Assembly (NCBI RefSeq): GCF_009730915.1
Contig: NC_052478.1
Span: 8,293,552 to 8,357,551, forward strand
DNA: 64,000 nt
Direction of reading: 5' to 3'
Source of the DNA: Dioscorea cayenensis subsp. rotundata
Taxonomy: Eukaryota > Streptophyta > Magnoliopsida > Dioscoreales > Dioscoreaceae
In this document: piece after piece, positions 18,384 through 30,309 of the stretch
Layout of the letters: each line of letters starts with the position of its first letter
How positions within the stretch are numbered: position 1 is the first letter of the stretch
Notes under the pieces: model-generated
Database searches by the model: none
What the model saw: only the letters and a program-made list of their open reading frames with translations
What the model was told of the DNA's origin: nothing
Made by a program: the position numbers and the translations under genes

Positions 18384-18903
18384 TAAAGAGAGTGTGAATT
18401 ATGACGATTGTGACAAGATTGGAGAAGATCTCAAAGAATTTCAAATAATTTCTTTTGGAGAGAAATCACTGCAACCACTGCCAAGGTTAGTGTTAATTTG
18501 AAGCTTAATCTTTGTTTGTATGATTTGAAGATATAATTTTCTTAATATATGACTGATTAATTTGTTTTTTTATAATATCAAGTGATTTTTAATATATGGT
18601 CTGAGAAAAGATTATTTTAAAAAATTGATATACTTGATTTTAAGATCTAATGCTCATATTTTACAGAATATTGTGATCAAATTTAAAATTTTGCTGATAA
18701 TTTTTTGAGAAATTATAACTTGAAAATTGGTATTAGCGATACAATCTTTTTTTTCCCACAAAAATCACCTCGGACATGGTTGAGGGTTTGTGATTATAGT
18801 CCAATCTTTACCTTTTACAATATTAAATTGTGATTCTTGAATGTATGGTGAGTAAATTTTGAATGTATGATAAGTGAAAACTTTATTTTTTCTGCTTAAA
18901 AGT

Positions 18904-18939
<36 letters not shown>

Positions 18940-19417
18940 TAATCTTTTTAGGGTTTGATACCCATGTTTACTGAAGTTTTTGGGAAAATTCATAAGTCTT
19001 TAGTTAATTTTTTCATAAAAACTACTAAAATAGCTAAAAAAAAATTGGAAAATGATTATATTTAAAAGTTTATTATTATTATTATTATTATTATTAGGGT
19101 TTTAATATTTATCATTTAGAAAGATTATGCAAAGATTCAAAAGATTTTAATAATGTTTTTTATTGACAAATCATTACTGTATTGCTCAAAGTTATTATTT
19201 GTAGTTTTATTTTTGCTTTTTCTCTTTTAAAGTAGTGATGGTTTACTTTATTGTCAATATGACAAAATTATTTTTTGCATTTAAAATTATTTAATTATTT
19301 ATTTAAATATTGTTGGGTTTGATATCTGCAGAAGGTAAGGGGATCAATTGCAAGCCCAAGCTTCTATTTTGAAGGATTCATGTGAAAGTGTTTTGTTTTT
19401 AAATAAATTATATATAT
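18384..19417 (+). promoter_or_regulatory. 5' UTR exon and intron region of the zinc-finger pseudogene
   Basis: The segment around 18,420-18,486 (gagaagatctcaaagaat..., ending ccaag|gttagt) matches the leader of the intact copy at about 27,595-27,661, where the same donor occurs. The rest is the large leader intron, with (TTA)n runs at about 18,908-18,940 and 19,070-19,097. Confidence 0.5.
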
Positions 19418-19840
19418 GTAATATGCTTATGGTCTTATATGGATTTGAGAAGTGTTCATGTTTTTATTATTGAGTGTATCAGAGAATGGTTTTTTTATTT
19501 TGATTATGAGATCTTTGGATAGATTTGATTTAAAATCAAATTTTGATTTTGATTTTGATTTTTTTTTGTTGCAAAAATTATATTTAATCTCTTTGAGTTG
19601 GGAAGAGAAATCATAAATGATAGAAAATGTAATTTTTTTTTTTAATTATGTTCTTGTATCGATGTATTTTTCTTATGATCAAGTTCTTGTATCAATGTTT
19701 TTTTTTTTTTTCAATTTGATTGTTTTATTTTTCTAATATGAACACTGTTTTATGGTTAATATACAAGCAGTGATCAAAGAAAAGAAGGTTAGTTCACAAT
19801 GGATGATTCAAAAGCCAATAATATATATCTTAAAGGGTTT
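19418..19840 (+). repeat. Local duplication, copy 1: end of leader intron plus first codons of the ZAT gene
   Basis: About 400 bases (gtaatatgcttatggtctta... to gatgattcaaaagcc) recur at 20,434-20,840 in the same orientation, with high identity. Both include the presumed acceptor (acaagcag|tgatcaa) and the start ATG. Copy 1 runs out of coding sequence after about seven codons into AT-rich DNA. Confidence 0.8.
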
Positions 19841-20224
19841 AAATGAGGTATTTGGATTTTTTTTTTCTTTTTTACTTTTTAGACCATATAAAATTTAAAT
19901 TTATTATATATATATATATATATATATTAAAATTTAAAAATTTACAATGGCGTAAGTAGAAAAAAAATTAAAATCCCTCGTTTAAATACTTAAAGAGTTA
20001 CTTATATTGTTATATTTATATATATACATATTAATAAATTTAAAAACTCTTTTAGGGTTAAAGTAAAAAGGAAAAAAAATTCCAAATCCTAAGATTGATG
20101 AAACTTTTTATTATTTTTTTGACTTTTTTTGTGGGGAGAATAATGTAAGGTTTTAATCCTCTTTATAAGTTACAAGTTGCTTATATTTGTTTTTTTTTAA
20201 TGAATGTTGATGTTGTTATATATA

Positions 20225-20433
20225 AAAAATCCATGGAGTAGATGAAACTTAAATTTGGATTTGAATATCCGATATATATCCGATCCGGTTTAAACCGGAT
20301 ACCTGGTTTTTAGTACCCGGTTTAAACCGGGTCGGATAGGGGTCAAGCTTTTGCCGATCTGAAAAATCGGGTACCCGATCCGGTTTTGAAAACCGGGTCG
20401 GGTACCCTGTTTTGCTCACCCCTAACTATATAT
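20225..20433. repeat. Palindrome cluster centred on GGTTTAAACC, probable hAT-type terminus
   Basis: Two perfect 18-base palindromes lie at 20283-20300 (ATCCGGTTTAAACCGGAT) and 20315-20332 (ACCCGGTTTAAACCGGGT). A longer near-palindrome of about 40 bases at 20368-20407 is centred on GGTTTTGAAAACC. The block ends in ctcacccctaa, the reverse of the TTAGGGGTGAG type of end seen in plant hAT elements. No matching left end was found. Confidence 0.55.
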
Positions 20434-20819
20434 ATATGTAGTATGCCTATGGTCTTATATGGATTTGAGAAGTGTTCATGTTTTTTATTATTGAATGTAT
20501 CAGAGAAGGGTTTTTTTATTTTGATTTTGAGATTTTTGAATAGATTTGATTTAAAATCAAATTTTGATTTTGATTTTTTTTTTTTTGTTGCAAAAATCAT
20601 GTTTAATCTCTTTGAGTTGGGAAGAGAAATCATAAATGATAGAAAATGTAATCTTTTTCTTTAATTATGTTCTTGTATCGATGTATTTTTCTTATGACCA
20701 AGTTCTTGTATCAATGTTTTTTTTTTTCTTTTCAATTTGATTGTTTTAAGTTTCTAATATGAACACCGTTTTATGGTTAATATACAAGCAGTGATCAACG
20801 AAAAGAAGGTTAGTTCACA

Positions 20820-23800
20820 ATGGATGATTCAAAAGCCAATAAGAAGATGAACACTCCCAACGTTTCAAGAAAAACATTCAAAATCTAAATCAAAGAACTA
20901 GAAAGTATATATAAGCATGCTTAAAAAATAAAAGGAGTAAAAGAGGAAGTTCAAGAGGTTGTTGATCAAGAAGTCAACAAAGATCAAAATATTACTTCAG
21001 TTGATGATAGAGCTTCACCATCTACGGAATCTGAAACATGGAAGACAAAGTTACTGATCAAGAAGAGAATGAGAAGGTGGATGATTCTAACAACAACAAC
21101 AACAACAACAACAATAATAATAATAATAACATTGATCATGTATGCATTTTGTGGTACAAGAACTTCTCAACTAACAAGAAGTTACATGTACACATGAGAG
21201 TTCATCCTAAGAGACCATACAGAGGGATGGTTCCTCCTGAAGGAGCAGTGATTAAGAACACGAAAGAGCTGAGTTGGGGAATGTGTTACAGAGAGGCCGA
21301 ATTGGAAGCTCAAGTCATCCTCAGCCGCCTTAACCTTCTTATGTCGAAGGGTGGAGGAGCTTTCATCCTATCAATGAATTGTACGATGAGTCTAAAGAAG
21401 ATCAGGCCAAAATTATTCTTCAAATGATTTATGAGTATGAGACTGATTACTTAATTAGTGACGAGAAAGGAAGGTCTTTGTCGGGTGGTATTCTTGAATA
21501 CTATTAGGAAGAGTTATGCCACATGAGATTAATTTTTAGATTTTTCATGAATGATTATATTTGATATTTATGTAGGCTTGATTATAATTGACATTTTATG
21601 CATTATTGTCTAAAATATTCCTCTCTTTACTTAGCCTTATTTCCTTGTATAAGTAGGTCTAAGGTCAGATCTTATTGTCTATATAAACATATAAACACCT
21701 TGAAAATGAAACACTGGAGAAATATTTATCTTACGATTTGGTATTTGGAGGCAAAACCCCTAACTTATTTTTCTCTCGGACTTGACCTTATGGCAAATTA
21801 ATCTTCTTCCTCTATCTCTACAACACCTCTCCAAAAGCCCCTCACGACCATGACATCTCCTCCAGTTATCCAAAGTTCCCATTACTATCTTCTAATTAAA
21901 CTCACTCCCTGAAACTATCTCTGTTAGCACACTCAAATCATTTTCTTCTTGTTTAGCCAAAAACCACTTGGGTTTATTGATGGATCCTACCCTATAGTCC
22001 TCAAACTCATATACAATCTTCTCCGACATTTGCACCACCAAATAATCATGATTATCTACTTTGGCTTGAAAATGATCAACATGTGATGCCATTCCTACTG
22101 TCCTCTCTCACCAAAGATGTTTACCTAGTGATTATTGGTAAGAAAACATTCGCAGCAATTTGGGATGCTCTCGCAAAGGCTTATGTCTCACCTTCTACTT
22201 CGTGTATCTTGCAATTTCATGCTGAGCTTCATAAACTGTCAAATGACTCTTCAATCACATAGTACCTTACTCAAGCCAACCATATCTTTGACGCACTTGG
22301 CGCTGCTGGTCATCCATTATCTTTGAAAGATTTCAATATGTTTGTCTTCAAGGACCTTAGACTAGAGTTCAATGATATTATCACAACACTTCAAGCACAG
22401 GTTGAGCCAATAACTTTTGATGACCTCCAATCTCTTCTCCTCACTGGTGAGTATATGCGCAAGTCACAAGCTGTGTCACCTGATCCCATGGCCTTCTTTT
22501 TTGCTTCAGGTTATGAACCCATGTTAAAATCATCCTTGGAGCCCCCTGTACATTTGGGATTCTCTTTAGCCCAATTGGCTTATTTTATGGCCTCACACAG
22601 TCTAGTCCTCAGTAGTCCTCGCCTTCTCTATTAGCAGCAGCCCAAGCACAATTTGTTGGGCAGAAAGCCCAATTTTTAGCTCTAAAGTATTTCGTTGGAT
22701 TTTGAGGTCATGCTTGTACGTTGCAATTGAGATCGTGGTTGTGGCCTTGGCAATTTTTCTAGTGGTGAATCTGGAGCTCAATGTCAAATTTGCTAAGGTT
22801 TCAATCATACAATGCTCCAATGCTATCAACGTGGGGCTATGAGTCCCTCACTTATTGCTCATGTCTCGTATGCTTACCCTGTCTTAGCATAAGCATCAAC
22901 AATTTCTCAGCGGTTTCCTGATATTAGAGCTACTCATCATGTCACTCCCAAGATAGCATGTCTCAAAAGCTCGTAAATCTATCACGACCCTAACTCACTT
23001 AATATTGGTAATGGGAAAGGACTTCCTATTATACACATTGGCTCCACCACTTTACACACCTAGTTAACTCAATTCATATGTCTAACATCCGACATGATCC
23101 TTCCATGTCCAAATCTTTACTTTCTAATTATCAATTTACTAAATATAATAATGTTTTATCTAAATTTCACCCTAACTATTTTATTGTAAAGGATCATGTT
23201 ACCAAACAACCTCTCCTTACATGCCCGAGTGACAATAGTCTTTACACACTTCATATTTCCTCTTTAACTACAATAAATGCTACTGCTTTCTCGGATGTGC
23301 ATGCCTCATTAGCAATTTGGCACCATTTCTTAGGTCATCCGCATTAACAACTACTTCAAATGATTATTAATAAAAATTCACTTCTTGTTTCTTCTCGTTC
23401 CTCAAATTATTTGTGCAATGACTGTCAATTAGAAAAATCTTCAAAGCTATCTCTTCCATTGACAAATAATAAAAACAATGTTGTTTTGGATCTTATTTTT
23501 AGTGATGTTTGCGGACCCACTCCTTCTTTGTCCGGTGATGGCCATCATTCCTATGTTATCTTTGTTGATCATTTTTAAAAATATATTTGGTTTTAAACTC
23601 TTACTAAAAAACTGATGTTTTTCATGTTTTCCCAAAATTTTTCTATATGGTTGACGCCACTTTGGTACCACATTTAATTGGTTCAAATGGGAAAATTTGT
23701 ACAAACAGATGCCGGGGAGAGGGTTGTACAGACTATTTTTCAAAATTAGGTATCATTCATCATATATCGCGCCCTCATACACATGAACAAAATGTTATGG

Positions 23801-26332
23801 TAGAACATCGGCACCATCATATAGTAAAACCTGATTTATCTCACCTAGCTCACTCTGGTGTTCCTTAAAAATATTGAGATGTTGCTTTCGATAGCGCAAT
23901 TTACAGATTGTATTGCGAGGCATGTACAGTTTGATGAGCATGCATTCCTATTTCACTCCTCTAGTCCAACAACTGTTGTTCCTACTCCACCTGAATGTAC
24001 TCTTCTCATTGGTACTCATCTTTCTTGGCATGCATCTGATGAAAATTCTCCTTTCCTGACCTCTGAGTAGCTTTTTTTGCATTCACCGTCTCTTCTACAT
24101 ATTACCTCTTCTTAAACACCTATCTCTACTTCCCTTTCATCTAGCCCTTCTGAGTCCTTATCAATCTTGCTTTTGCATGAGACATCCCCAACTCTCTCGT
24201 TGAAAATTCATCTCATGCAACTCCATCCTAACCCGAAACCTAAATTCTTATTTTTCCTCATCTGCCTCCCTGACTACTATGCCCATCATTCCCTCTGACA
24301 CAAAATTCACATCCTTTACTATTGCTAATAAGTATGTGTAGTGTCGCAGGGCTATGTCTAACGAGTACAAGGCTCTTTTTAGGTATGTCACTTAGACGTT
24401 AGTCCTATTTCAAAATTCCATGATGGTTGGAAGTAGATCTACAAGATCAAAAAGAAGGTTGATGGAACTGTGGAGCATTACAAAGCCTAGCTAGTTGCTT
24501 GCCAATGGTTTTAATCAACAACCGAGCCTCAACTTTGGGGAGACATTTAGTCAAGTTGTTAAACCTATGACTATTCGGGTCATTCTATCTCTTGTTGTCA
24601 CTCAGGTTAACCTTTTTGTTAGCTTAATGTCTAGAATGCCTTCCTGTGGGTTTCTTATTGAAACTGTATACGTGTCTTATCCCCAGGTATTTATTGATGC
24701 TCCTTGTCTGGATCATGTGTACCAACTTCACTGATCTATTTATGGCCTCAAACAAGGTCCACGCTCATGGTTCCATTGTTTATTACAAGCCTTGAGGACT
24801 AATGGTTTTGTGGCTTCCAAGATTGACCCAACCATCCCTTTTTATTTACTCCTGCGGTTTGACTAAACTCTTTATTTTAATTTATGATGATGACATCATT
24901 ATTATAGGGAACAGTTTGGCCTGCATCATGTGTGTTATACATGCTTATTCCTCCGAGTTCGTACTTAAGAATCTTGGACCTCTCCACTTCTTTCATGGTA
25001 TTGAGGTTGTTCCATACAGAGATGATTTATTCCTATCACAGTAGAAATATACCGTTGAACTCCTTTAGTAGGACGGTCTTTTAGATGTCAAATCGGTATC
25101 AACACTGCAATCTTCATCAATGACTCTCTCCACTTCGCTATTCTCTGACCCCACTAAATATCGATAGATTGTTAGCGCTTTGCAATATGTTACTCTCACC
25201 AAACTCGACTTGGCCTTCATTGTTAATAAGGCTTGTCAATTCATGCACCAACCTACTAATGCTCACTAGTCAGCTGTCAAAAGTATTCTTTGGTACCTAC
25301 GAGGCACCCATGCCACACCTATGGACTCTACCTCTGCCGTATGTCTCCTCTCTCCCTTGAGGCCTTTTGTGGCGCTGATTGGGTAGTCCCAATGATCGGA
25401 AGTCCATGGGTGGCTTTGATATATTTCTTGGGGCCAATCTAATCTCTTCGAGTTCTTGTAAGTGTTGTCTCTCATTCTTCAACATAGGCTGAATACAAAG
25501 CTCTTGCTAACACTGCTCTCTCTTAACAACAATCTCTATTTTGAATTAAAACTCAGACTTTAACTCTGCACTCCTTCGACTCTCTAGTGCGATAATCTTG
25601 AGGCCACATACTTTTCTACTAATTCGATGTTTCATGCTCGCACCAAACATGTGGAAATTGACTTTCATTTTGCTTGTGAAAAGGTAACACGCCATGATTT
25701 ACAAGTCCAATTCATCTCTAGTCATGACTAGCTGGTTGATATACTTACTAAGGCACTTTCCGCACCGCATTTTGACTTTCTTCTGTCCAAGCTTCAGGTT
25801 GTGTCCAACCCTTAGCTTGTGAGGAAGTATTGAGATATTTTAAGAACTATTGTATCTAATATTTATATACACATGATTATATTTGATATTTTAGGCATTA
25901 TTGTCTAAAATATTCTTTTCTTTACTTGGCCTTCTTTCTTTGTATAATTAGGTCTAAGTTTAGATCTTATTATCTATATAAACCTATAAACACCTTGTAA
26001 ATGAAATACAATTTATAAGTGAAATATTCATCTTACAATTATTAAAAATTACTGAATTTGATGATAAAAAAAAAAGAAGTGCAAGAACAGGTGGTGGAAG
26101 AGAAGAAGGAATACACATGCCAGACATGTAATAGATCATTCTCAACTCATCAAGCATTGGGAGGACATAGCGCATGCCACAGCAAAGTGAGGAACAATAT
26201 TGAGGAGGGTGAGTCATCAGAGAAGGGAAAGCAGCAGGTGAGTTCTGGACAAGAGAAGGAGGAGCAAAAGAAGAATAAGAGTATTAGAATGCATGCATTA
26301 GCGTTTAATTTGAAGACGTTAATTAGTTTATA
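20820..26332 (+). pseudogene. ZAT-type C2H2 zinc-finger pseudogene, split by an old copia element
   Basis: Homologous to the intact gene at 29158-30309. The left part is 20820-21532, the right part 26041-26332. Damage: a stop after about 19 codons (TFKI then TAA), several indels, and finger 1 with its second Cys changed to Trp (CILWYKNF). Its poly-Asn run is 14 residues, against 7 in the intact copy. An ILEYY-stop precedes a 4.5-kb insertion, and the right part keeps finger 2 (CQTCNRSFSTHQALGGH) but lacks finger 3 and the EAR region. The 3' deletion lies between two 'aagag/gaagaaggagg'-type repeats. Not functional as a protein. Confidence 0.88.
21533..26040 (+). mobile_element. Degenerate Ty1/copia element inserted in the zinc-finger pseudogene
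   Basis: The left LTR is about 21533-21738 (start deleted or rearranged, with a short internal duplication) and the right LTR about 25828-26040. They share tgattatatttgatattt, gcattattgtctaaaatatt and tctatataaac blocks. A degraded primer site (tggtatttggag) follows the left LTR, and a purine stretch (gtgaggaagta) precedes the right one. ATTAA flanks both sides (21528-21532, 26041-26045), a possible target duplication. Recognisable in order: UBN2 Gag (about 21,900-22,470), integrase (GHPH, SDVCGPTPS at about 23,330-23,560), RT (YGLKQGPRSWF, DDDIII at about 24,730-24,900) and RNase H tail (HARTKHVEIDFHF, about 25,630-25,670). Dozens of stops and frameshifts make it an old, dead insertion. Confidence 0.88.
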
Positions 26333-27590
26333 ATGATAACAATTGATTTGATAAAAAAACACTACTTAGAACTCGAAACATAACTTATCACTGTTTCTAA
26401 ACAACCATTTATTGGTATGCTGACTTTGATGAACAAAAGCCCATATGATTTTTTTTTAATTATTATTACCATCCAGATTTAAGAATGAATGATCTATATA
26501 ATCGACTATTTTCTTGAAGTTGGAATCGATGCTTTCTTGATGTAGGCATCACTTTTATCTTTTTTTTTTTCTTTTTCTTTTAAATCACTTCTCTTTTATT
26601 CTAATAAATTTTTTTTTTATTTATCAACTTCATGATAAAACAAAATAGTTGAATTGAAGAAACCAAAGTATAGTCTAGTGGTTTCTTACCTTGTTTATGT
26701 TTGAGAGGTCTCGAGCAACACAAAAATATAAAAAGGTACTTGTTCCCAATTTGTTAAAAAAAAAAAGAAAGAAAAAATAGTGGAATTCAAAGTAATGTTT
26801 TCAAAATTAAATTCAATTTGAGTTGAACTCAAATAAGGGTTAGACTTATATCAAATCTACATTGAACTTCAAAAATTATTTTAAAAAAAAAACTTTTACT
26901 AAAATGAAAACTATTGTGCTTAACTTTTTATTAGGGGCACGGGTGAAAATCAAATTTAATTGTATACAACCTTGAAGATTCATACTTGAAATACGTTCAC
27001 AATATTGGAGCTGAGGCTACAGGTAATAATGTGATTTCCACCAAATTGAGAGTAAAGATGCACAAATATGAGCATCATCTTATTGTTATTTATTTATCTC
27101 CGTATTTTCATATAACCATGAGTGTATATTTGTGAATATTTTCTTTGTTAAAAAGTATGAATCTGTGAACAAGGGGAAAATTAGGAATTCGTTTAAAATA
27201 TTTGAAAACTAAGATCAAATATGGTGAAAAATATCCCAAGAAACCATTAAAAAAAATATCCAAACTTAGTTCTCAATTGATTCATTGCAGGGAATTATCC
27301 GTCTTTTTTAACTTCTTATTTAACGGCATAAAATTTACTAAAATAATAAATTAATGATAAAATATTGTAGAGTTCTCATATTGACTCAAATATCCCAATG
27401 TTTTTCCTTTCATTTTCAGATTTTATCTTTTAAAATAAATATTTGTTTAAGTCTCAAATTAATTGCAAAATAAAGGTCATAACCTCAGTAAAAATTAATA
27501 ATTAGAAGTGATAAATCCTTTCTATATTTAACCTCACAGTCTTTTGTCCACGGTTTATATGAGTCTCAAGAAAGAGTGGAGATTGTCACA
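26333..27590 (+). other. Upstream region of the intact zinc-finger gene
   Basis: A duplicate of about 15,180-17,340, AT-rich. A possible tRNA-like scrap (tagtctagtggtttctta ... gaggtctcgag, about 26,674-26,716) resembles box A and B spacing, but is too weak to call a SINE. No coding sequence. Confidence 0.5.
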
Positions 27591-29130
27591 AGAATGGAGA
27601 AGATTTAAAAGATTTAAAGATAATTTCTTTTGGAGAGAAATCACCGCATCCACTGCCAAGGTTAGTATTTGAAGCTTGATTTTTGTCTCTATAATTTGAA
27701 GTTAAAATTTCTTATTACATGACTAATTAAAAAGTTATTGTTTTACTCAAAATTATTTTATTTTATTAGTTTTTTAAATTTTTTTTGGAGTTTGATGCAT
27801 ATGTGTTCGGAATTTGAGGAAGTTAAGTTTTTGGATATTGTCTTCACAAGAGAGATCACGATCAGAAGATTAGTGTTTGTAGTTTTACTTTAATTTTTAT
27901 TTTTATTTTATAATATCAAGTGATTTATATTAATACATAGTCAATGAAAAGATTATTTTAAAAAATTGATATACTTGATTATATTTTTTAATTTTTTACA
28001 ATCTAATGTTCAAATTTTTCAAAAGATTGTGATTAGATTTATACTTTTTCTAATAATTTTTTGAAAAATTTTGACTTCAAGATTGGTATTGGGGATACAA
28101 TCTTTGTTTTTTAGAGAAGTTGTGATCGATCATCATACAATGAATGAAAAATTATTTTTATGTTAAAATTGATTTATATATATTTGGGTCAGTTGTTCAT
28201 GTTTTCTAAAGATTCTGCGATTATTTAGATGCTTTTAGATAATTTTTCATTAGAGAAATCACTTAGGGTTTGCAATATATATCATCTTTTGTTTTGAAAA
28301 GTTGTTTATTATTTTTTGATAATTTTTTTAGGTTTAATATCTATATTTTCTGATGATTGTGGGAAAATAAAAGTTTTTAGTTAATTTCTTCATAAAAACC
28401 ACTAAAATCGCTAAATAATGGAAAAGTAATTTTTATTTTAAAATTTATTGATATTATTATTTGGGTTTTGATTTTTATTTTATTTATAAAGATCACGATT
28501 CAGAAGATTTTAATAATTTCTTTTTTAGAGAAATCATTAGTGATATTACTCAATTTAATATTTGTAGTTTTATGTTTGCGTTCTCTCTTTTAAAATTGTG
28601 ATCGCTTACTATATCATTAATATGACAAGATTATTTTTTATTTAAAATTATTTTATTACTTCTCTAAATATTTTTGAGTTTGATATCTTTGGTATGCAAG
28701 GGGATCGATTGCAAGTTCTGTAAGACAAAGGGATCGATTGCAAGCCCTAGCTTCTATTTGCGAGAATTCAGGTGAAAGTGTGTTTTTTTCTTTATTTCTT
28801 TTAAGAAAATTATATATACATAGATTTTTAACCGGATTTGATAAGTGTTTGTTCTGAAGGGGGTTTTTATTTTTGAATTGAGATCTTGTGAAGATAAATT
28901 TGATTGAAAATCAAAATCTGATTTTTTTTTTTTTAAATCTTGATTAATCTGTTTGAGTTGGAAGAGAAATCAAACGGGATAGAAAAGTATGTTTTCCTTA
29001 ACTATGTTATTGTATCGATGTATTTTTGTTATGATCAAATTCTTGTATTGATGTATTTTTTCCCCTAAAAATTTGATTAATTTATTTTTCTAATAATTTA
29101 ATAGCATTGTTTTACTGTTAGTATTCAAGC
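27591..29130 (+). promoter_or_regulatory. Leader exon and 5' UTR intron of the intact zinc-finger gene
   Basis: A leader exon probably ends at ccaag|gttagt (27660/27661), and the acceptor is probably ttcaagcag|tgatc (29130 or so), 28 bases before the ATG. Both sites are conserved in the pseudogene copy and (acceptor) in the inverted copy. This supports a 5' UTR intron of about 1.47 kb. Transcript data are not available here. Confidence 0.5.
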
Positions 29131-29157
29131 AGTGATCAAAGAAAAGAAGGCAAGCTC

Positions 29158-30309
29158 ATGACGGATGATTCAAAAGTCATTGAGAAGATGGAGAACACTC
29201 CCAACGTTTCAAGCAGAACATTCAAAATCAAGATCAAAGGACTAGAAAATATATACAAGCAAGCTCAAGAAATAAAAGAAGAAGAAGTAAAAGAAAAGTC
29301 TCAAGAGATTGCTGATCAAGAAGAGAACAAAGATCAAACCATGAGTTCAATTGATGATGGAGCTTCACTGTCTATGGATTCTGAAAACTTGGAAGAGAAA
29401 GCTGCTGATCAAGAAGAGAATGAGAAGGTGGATGATTCTGATAATAATAATAATAATAACAACAGTGATCATGTTTGCATCTTGTGTAACAAGAGCTTCT
29501 CGACTAACAAGAAGTTGCATGGACACATGAGAGTTCATCCTGAGAGATCATACAGAGGGATGGTTCCTCCTGAAGGGAAAGTGATCAAGAACAAAAACAG
29601 TCAACCTGTTTCTCTAAAGAAAGGGCTAAAGTGGGGGAATATGTTTCAGAGAGGCCGAATTGGAAGCTCAAGTAATCCTCAGCCTCCTCGACCTTCTGAC
29701 GCAGAAGGGTGGATGAGCTTTCATCCTATCAATGACTTGGACAATGAGTCTGAAGAAGATCAAGCTGCAGTTATTCTCCAAATGATTAGTGAGTATGAGA
29801 CTGATTACTCAGTGAGTCTTGATAGAGCAAGCTCTTTGTTGACTGGTATTCTTGAGTACTACCAAGAAGAGGGATACCCCAAGAGATTAAAAATAACTGA
29901 ATTTGATGATGAAAAAGAAGAAGTGCAAGAACAGGTGGTGGAAGAGAAGAAGGAATACACATGCCAGACATGTAATAGATCATTCTCAACTCATCAAGCG
30001 TTGGGAGGACATAGAGCAAGCCATAGCAAAGTGAGGAACAATGTTGAGGAGGGTGAGTCATCAGAGAAGGGAAAACAGCAGGTGAGTTCTGGACAAGAGA
30101 TACATCAATGTAAACATTGTCCTGCTTTTTACACTTGTGGGCAGGCTCTTGGAGGACACATGAGGAAGCATTTCTTGGAGGAGCAAGCTGCAGAGGCTCC
30201 TGTTAAGGCACTGCAAAGCCCAAGGATTTCCAACTTTGATCTCAATGTGAAACCATGTGATGAAGAAGAAGAAGGAGGACTTGAAGAAGGAGGAGCAAAA
30301 GAAGAATAA
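29158..30309 (+). CDS. C2H2 zinc-finger transcription repressor, ZAT1/4/9-like
   Basis: One exon, 383 residues. Three C2H2 fingers: finger 1 at about 107-127 (CX2C...HX3H, with KKLHGH in place of the plant signature QALGGH), finger 2 at 269-289 and finger 3 at 318-338, both with QALGGH. An EAR repression motif, FDLNVKP, begins at residue 360 and an acidic tail follows. A poly-Asn run (7) and long acidic, Lys/Glu-rich stretches lie before finger 1. Proteins of this kind are nuclear DNA-binding repressors, often tied to stress or hormone responses. The ATG is fixed by homology among the three copies. It is the only intact member of three local copies (others at 20820 and, inverted, 36068). Confidence 0.9.
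   Translation: MTDDSKVIEKMENTPNVSSRTFKIKIKGLENIYKQAQEIKEEEVKEKSQEIADQEENKDQTMSSIDDGASLSMDSENLEEKAADQEENEKVDDSDNNNNNNNSDHVCILCNKSFSTNKKLHGHMRVHPERSYRGMVPPEGKVIKNKNSQPVSLKKGLKWGNMFQRGRIGSSSNPQPPRPSDAEGWMSFHPINDLDNESEEDQAAVILQMISEYETDYSVSLDRASSLLTGILEYYQEEGYPKRLKITEFDDEKEEVQEQVVEEKKEYTCQTCNRSFSTHQALGGHRASHSKVRNNVEEGESSEKGKQQVSSGQEIHQCKHCPAFYTCGQALGGHMRKHFLEEQAAEAPVKALQSPRISNFDLNVKPCDEEEEGGLEEGGAKEE

Noticed and set aside
21892..22092. Minus-strand 66-residue frame (MASHVDHFQAKV...)
   Set aside because: The plus strand there reads a degraded copia Gag; the minus frame is its antisense.
26674..26716. tRNA-like or SINE-like scrap (tagtctagtgg... gaggtctcgag)
   Set aside because: No cloverleaf, no A-tail and no target duplication could be seen; too short to call.
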